A DNA stretch of 32,768 bases from an uncultured Clostridia bacterium (GTDB lineage: Bacteria > Bacillota > Clostridia > Oscillospirales > Acutalibacteraceae), in NCBI GenBank assembly GCA_946186245.1, contig CAMHMN010000029.1, positions 1 through 32,768 on the forward strand, read 5' to 3'. Positions 31,024 through 32,768 of the stretch are shown one piece after another. Position 1 is the first letter of the stretch. Every line of letters starts with the position of its first letter. Under the pieces are notes generated by a model that had not been told where the DNA came from, made no database searches, and saw only the letters and a program-made list of their open reading frames with translations. Both the position numbers and the translations under genes were made by a program.

Positions 31024-32768
31024 TCATTTTCTGCGTGGACCCTGCGGGCTGTTTCTCCGTTCGTCGGAGGGTTCGGGCTTTGGCGTGTAAAATCCGAGAG
31101 GGCCGTACTGCGGCTTGCGCGGCGTCGGCTGCATCGCCTGCCGGGAATTGCGGGGAGCCTGCCGGGGTGCGGGTGAAGGTCTGCGACCCGCGTTCTGCGC
31201 ATAGGGATTGCCCCGCATCTGTTCCTGCTGCTGCCTATAGGCCTGCATTTGCCGCTCGTATGCGCGGCGCTGCTGCTCATAGACACGTCGGCGTTCCTCT
31301 TCCGCGCGGCGCATCTGATGCTGCTGTTCTTCCCGCCTTGCCCTTTCCTGCTGACGGACGATTTCTCTGCCGTCGGCGATACCCTGCTCGGTGGCGCGCT
31401 GAAGCTGTTCCTTCATATCGCGGCGCGGGCGTTGATGCTCGGTGTAGTTGCCGCGAGGGTATTTGCGTTCGCTGCCGTAGGGCTTCTCACGCTGCAAATA
31501 AGCCCCGGGGCGACCGGTGCGGTGACTCCCGCGATAACGGGACTGCTCGGTCAAATCCGCCAGACGGCTCTGCTCGTCCAGCCATTGTGTGTAATTGTTG
31601 TCTTTTGAATGAATGCGGCTGTAGCCCATATTCCATTCATACACAAGCGCTGGGTCGGTCAGGCCTTCCGGATCGGCGACGTGTCCCGGACCGCGCATAT
31701 CGGGATTTAACAGGGCTTGCAGCCGCTTGTTGCTGATCTGTACATAAGGGTTATTGAATTCGCCTGACATAATGCTTTGACTGAGTACATTCTTGTCCGC
31801 GCTCAGCTTCCGGCGCGGTCTTTCCATCCGGCGGTATCGGTTGTACGGATCGAATTCCGAATCATCCACATAATACTCTCTCTCGCCGTTTTTGCCGCCG
31901 TTTTTGGCGTGGAATCTGCCTTCCTGCCTGGCGGCTTCGTCCTCGTAAACGGTGTCAACGGTGTGACGCAGAAGATTGTCGCGTGAAACATCCTCTTCAT
32001 CCATCTCGCTCCACTTGCGGCTGTACCGTCCGAAATAGGGCAATTCCCTGGAATCGGGCACCAATCCGTCCTGCACGGGAATGGTTCCCCGCCAGCTGCC
32101 CTGATCATTGACCCCTTCAATATCGTAATGGTCTTCGGCCGTATAAAAGTCCTCCGCCGATCCGTCCGCGCTCCGCACGTCATAGATTCCCCGCCGGGTG
32201 TAATTCTTGCCTGCCCTGCTGTCTATGCCGGACTTGGCGTCCTCTATATCACGTCTCCTGCGGATGTCCGCCATAATGGCTTCGGGCGTTTCTTTGTTTT
32301 CCTCCGGAAGCATTTTTTCCACTTCGGCGCGTCGCTGGTCTACGGGGGTACTGAGACGGTTGTAGGAACGGAGCTTCACTTCGCGTTTTTTGAGCCCGGA
32401 GCCTTCTCCTTCCCCATAGAGATAGGACAAATCCTCCGGAAGTTCCTCTTTGATGTCGGCAAGGGCGTTGTATTTCAGCCTGTCGAGCGTGATGTTGGAA
32501 AGCGTGCTGCCTATGCTGCCTACCGGTCGGTAATTGCCGGTGTAGGCGTTTTCGTCAAGCCGGGAAGTGAGCTGGTCGGCATTGATAATATCCTTTTGCA
32601 GATCAAAAGCAAATCTGTTTTCCCTGGGTTTGTCCGTGCTTTTGCCGCTTTTGTCCAGTTTAAGACCGCGGCTCTCATCAAACATGGAGGGATCAAGCTC
32701 AAAATTGGTTTTTCCGCCCTGCCATGTGCCGTTGTTCCATCGCTCATGCGCCTCGTCCATTGTGACGA
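31024..32768 (-). CDS. Large polar protein with Gln/Arg/Glu-rich C-terminal coiled coil, possibly 5'-truncated
   Basis: I do not recognise this protein. An ATG at 32760 would give 578 residues starting MDEAHERWNNGTWQGG, but the eight bases before it show no ribosome-binding site and the frame is open to the window edge, so the gene may continue. The body is polar and Asp/Arg/Tyr-rich with few hydrophobic stretches. Possible ordered islands are PYVQISNKRLQALLNPDMRG and LVYEWNMGYSRIHSKDNN. Residues near 440-510 form an Arg/Glu/Gln-rich helix (REIVRQQERARREEQQ, EEERRRVYEQQRRAYE) likely to be a coiled coil, followed by a Pro/Arg tail. It is upstream of, and probably cotranscribed with, the octapeptide-repeat gene. 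Confidence 0.7.
   Translation of the reverse strand, partial: VTMDEAHERWNNGTWQGGKTNFELDPSMFDESRGLKLDKSGKSTDKPRENRFAFDLQKDIINADQLTSRLDENAYTGNYRPVGSIGSTLSNITLDRLKYNALADIKEELPEDLSYLYGEGEGSGLKKREVKLRSYNRLSTPVDQRRAEVEKMLPEENKETPEAIMADIRRRRDIEDAKSGIDSRAGKNYTRRGIYDVRSADGSAEDFYTAEDHYDIEGVNDQGSWRGTIPVQDGLVPDSRELPYFGRYSRKWSEMDEEDVSRDNLLRHTVDTVYEDEAARQEGRFHAKNGGKNGEREYYVDDSEFDPYNRYRRMERPRRKLSADKNVLSQSIMSGEFNNPYVQISNKRLQALLNPDMRGPGHVADPEGLTDPALVYEWNMGYSRIHSKDNNYTQWLDEQSRLADLTEQSRYRGSHRTGRPGAYLQREKPYGSERKYPRGNYTEHQRPRRDMKEQLQRATEQGIADGREIVRQQERARREEQQHQMRRAEEERRRVYEQQRRAYERQMQAYRQQQEQMRGNPYAQNAGRRPSPAPRQAPRNSRQAMQPTPRKPQYGPLGFYTPKPEPSDERRNSPQGPRRK

Overview
The window looks like a chromosomal segment of a low- to mid-GC anaerobic Firmicute, most likely a Clostridia/Ruminococcus-type gut bacterium. 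The clues are a T-box leader before the trp operon, strong AGGAGG ribosome-binding sites, several TTG starts, consensus TTGACA-17-TATAAT promoters, and small clostridial families (DUF4854-like, DUF6465-like, DUF2809, DUF4253). Names rest on motifs read by eye; no database search was possible.

Layout. (1) 1-1552: the end of a repeat-rich membrane protein gene coupled to a DUF4097-type gene, then a shared terminator. (2) 1552-2093: a small DUF4854-like lipoprotein on the minus strand. (3) 2164-9448: a complete tryptophan operon, trpE-G-D-C-F-B-A, behind a tRNA-Trp T-box with a readable UGG specifier. Genes overlap or nearly abut except between trpG and trpD, where about 485 bp of repeats bounded by inverted repeats lie in the operon. 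(4) 9446-11577: a Lys/Ala-rich DUF6465-like protein, a membrane protein, a GNAT acetyltransferase, and a second repeat island sharing its terminal module with the one in trp. (5) 11555-17522, minus strand: hisS and aspS separated by five small genes (DUF4253, DUF2809, GNAT, membrane protein, GNAT). (6) 17573-21291, minus: a CUT1-type sugar ABC transporter (lipoprotein binding protein and two permeases, no ATPase); the second permease has a decapeptide-repeat N-terminus. (7) 21405-23137, minus: vanZ-like gene and galE. (8) 23246-24812, plus: an NCS2 purine permease. (9) 24839-26273, minus: greA and plsC. (10) 26328-32768, minus: three large unfamiliar genes, namely two proteins predicted to be largely disordered and a membrane protein that aligns with P1B-type ATPases but has lost every catalytic motif I could check.

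The best candidates for something undescribed are the apparent pseudo-P-type ATPase with its low-complexity neighbours (26328-32768), and the repeat family seen at 4571-5012 and 11202-11511, which joins unrelated tandem arrays to one conserved GC-rich module and interrupts the trp operon. The rest is mainly core biosynthesis, translation and transport with a few regulatory and repeat-driven oddities.
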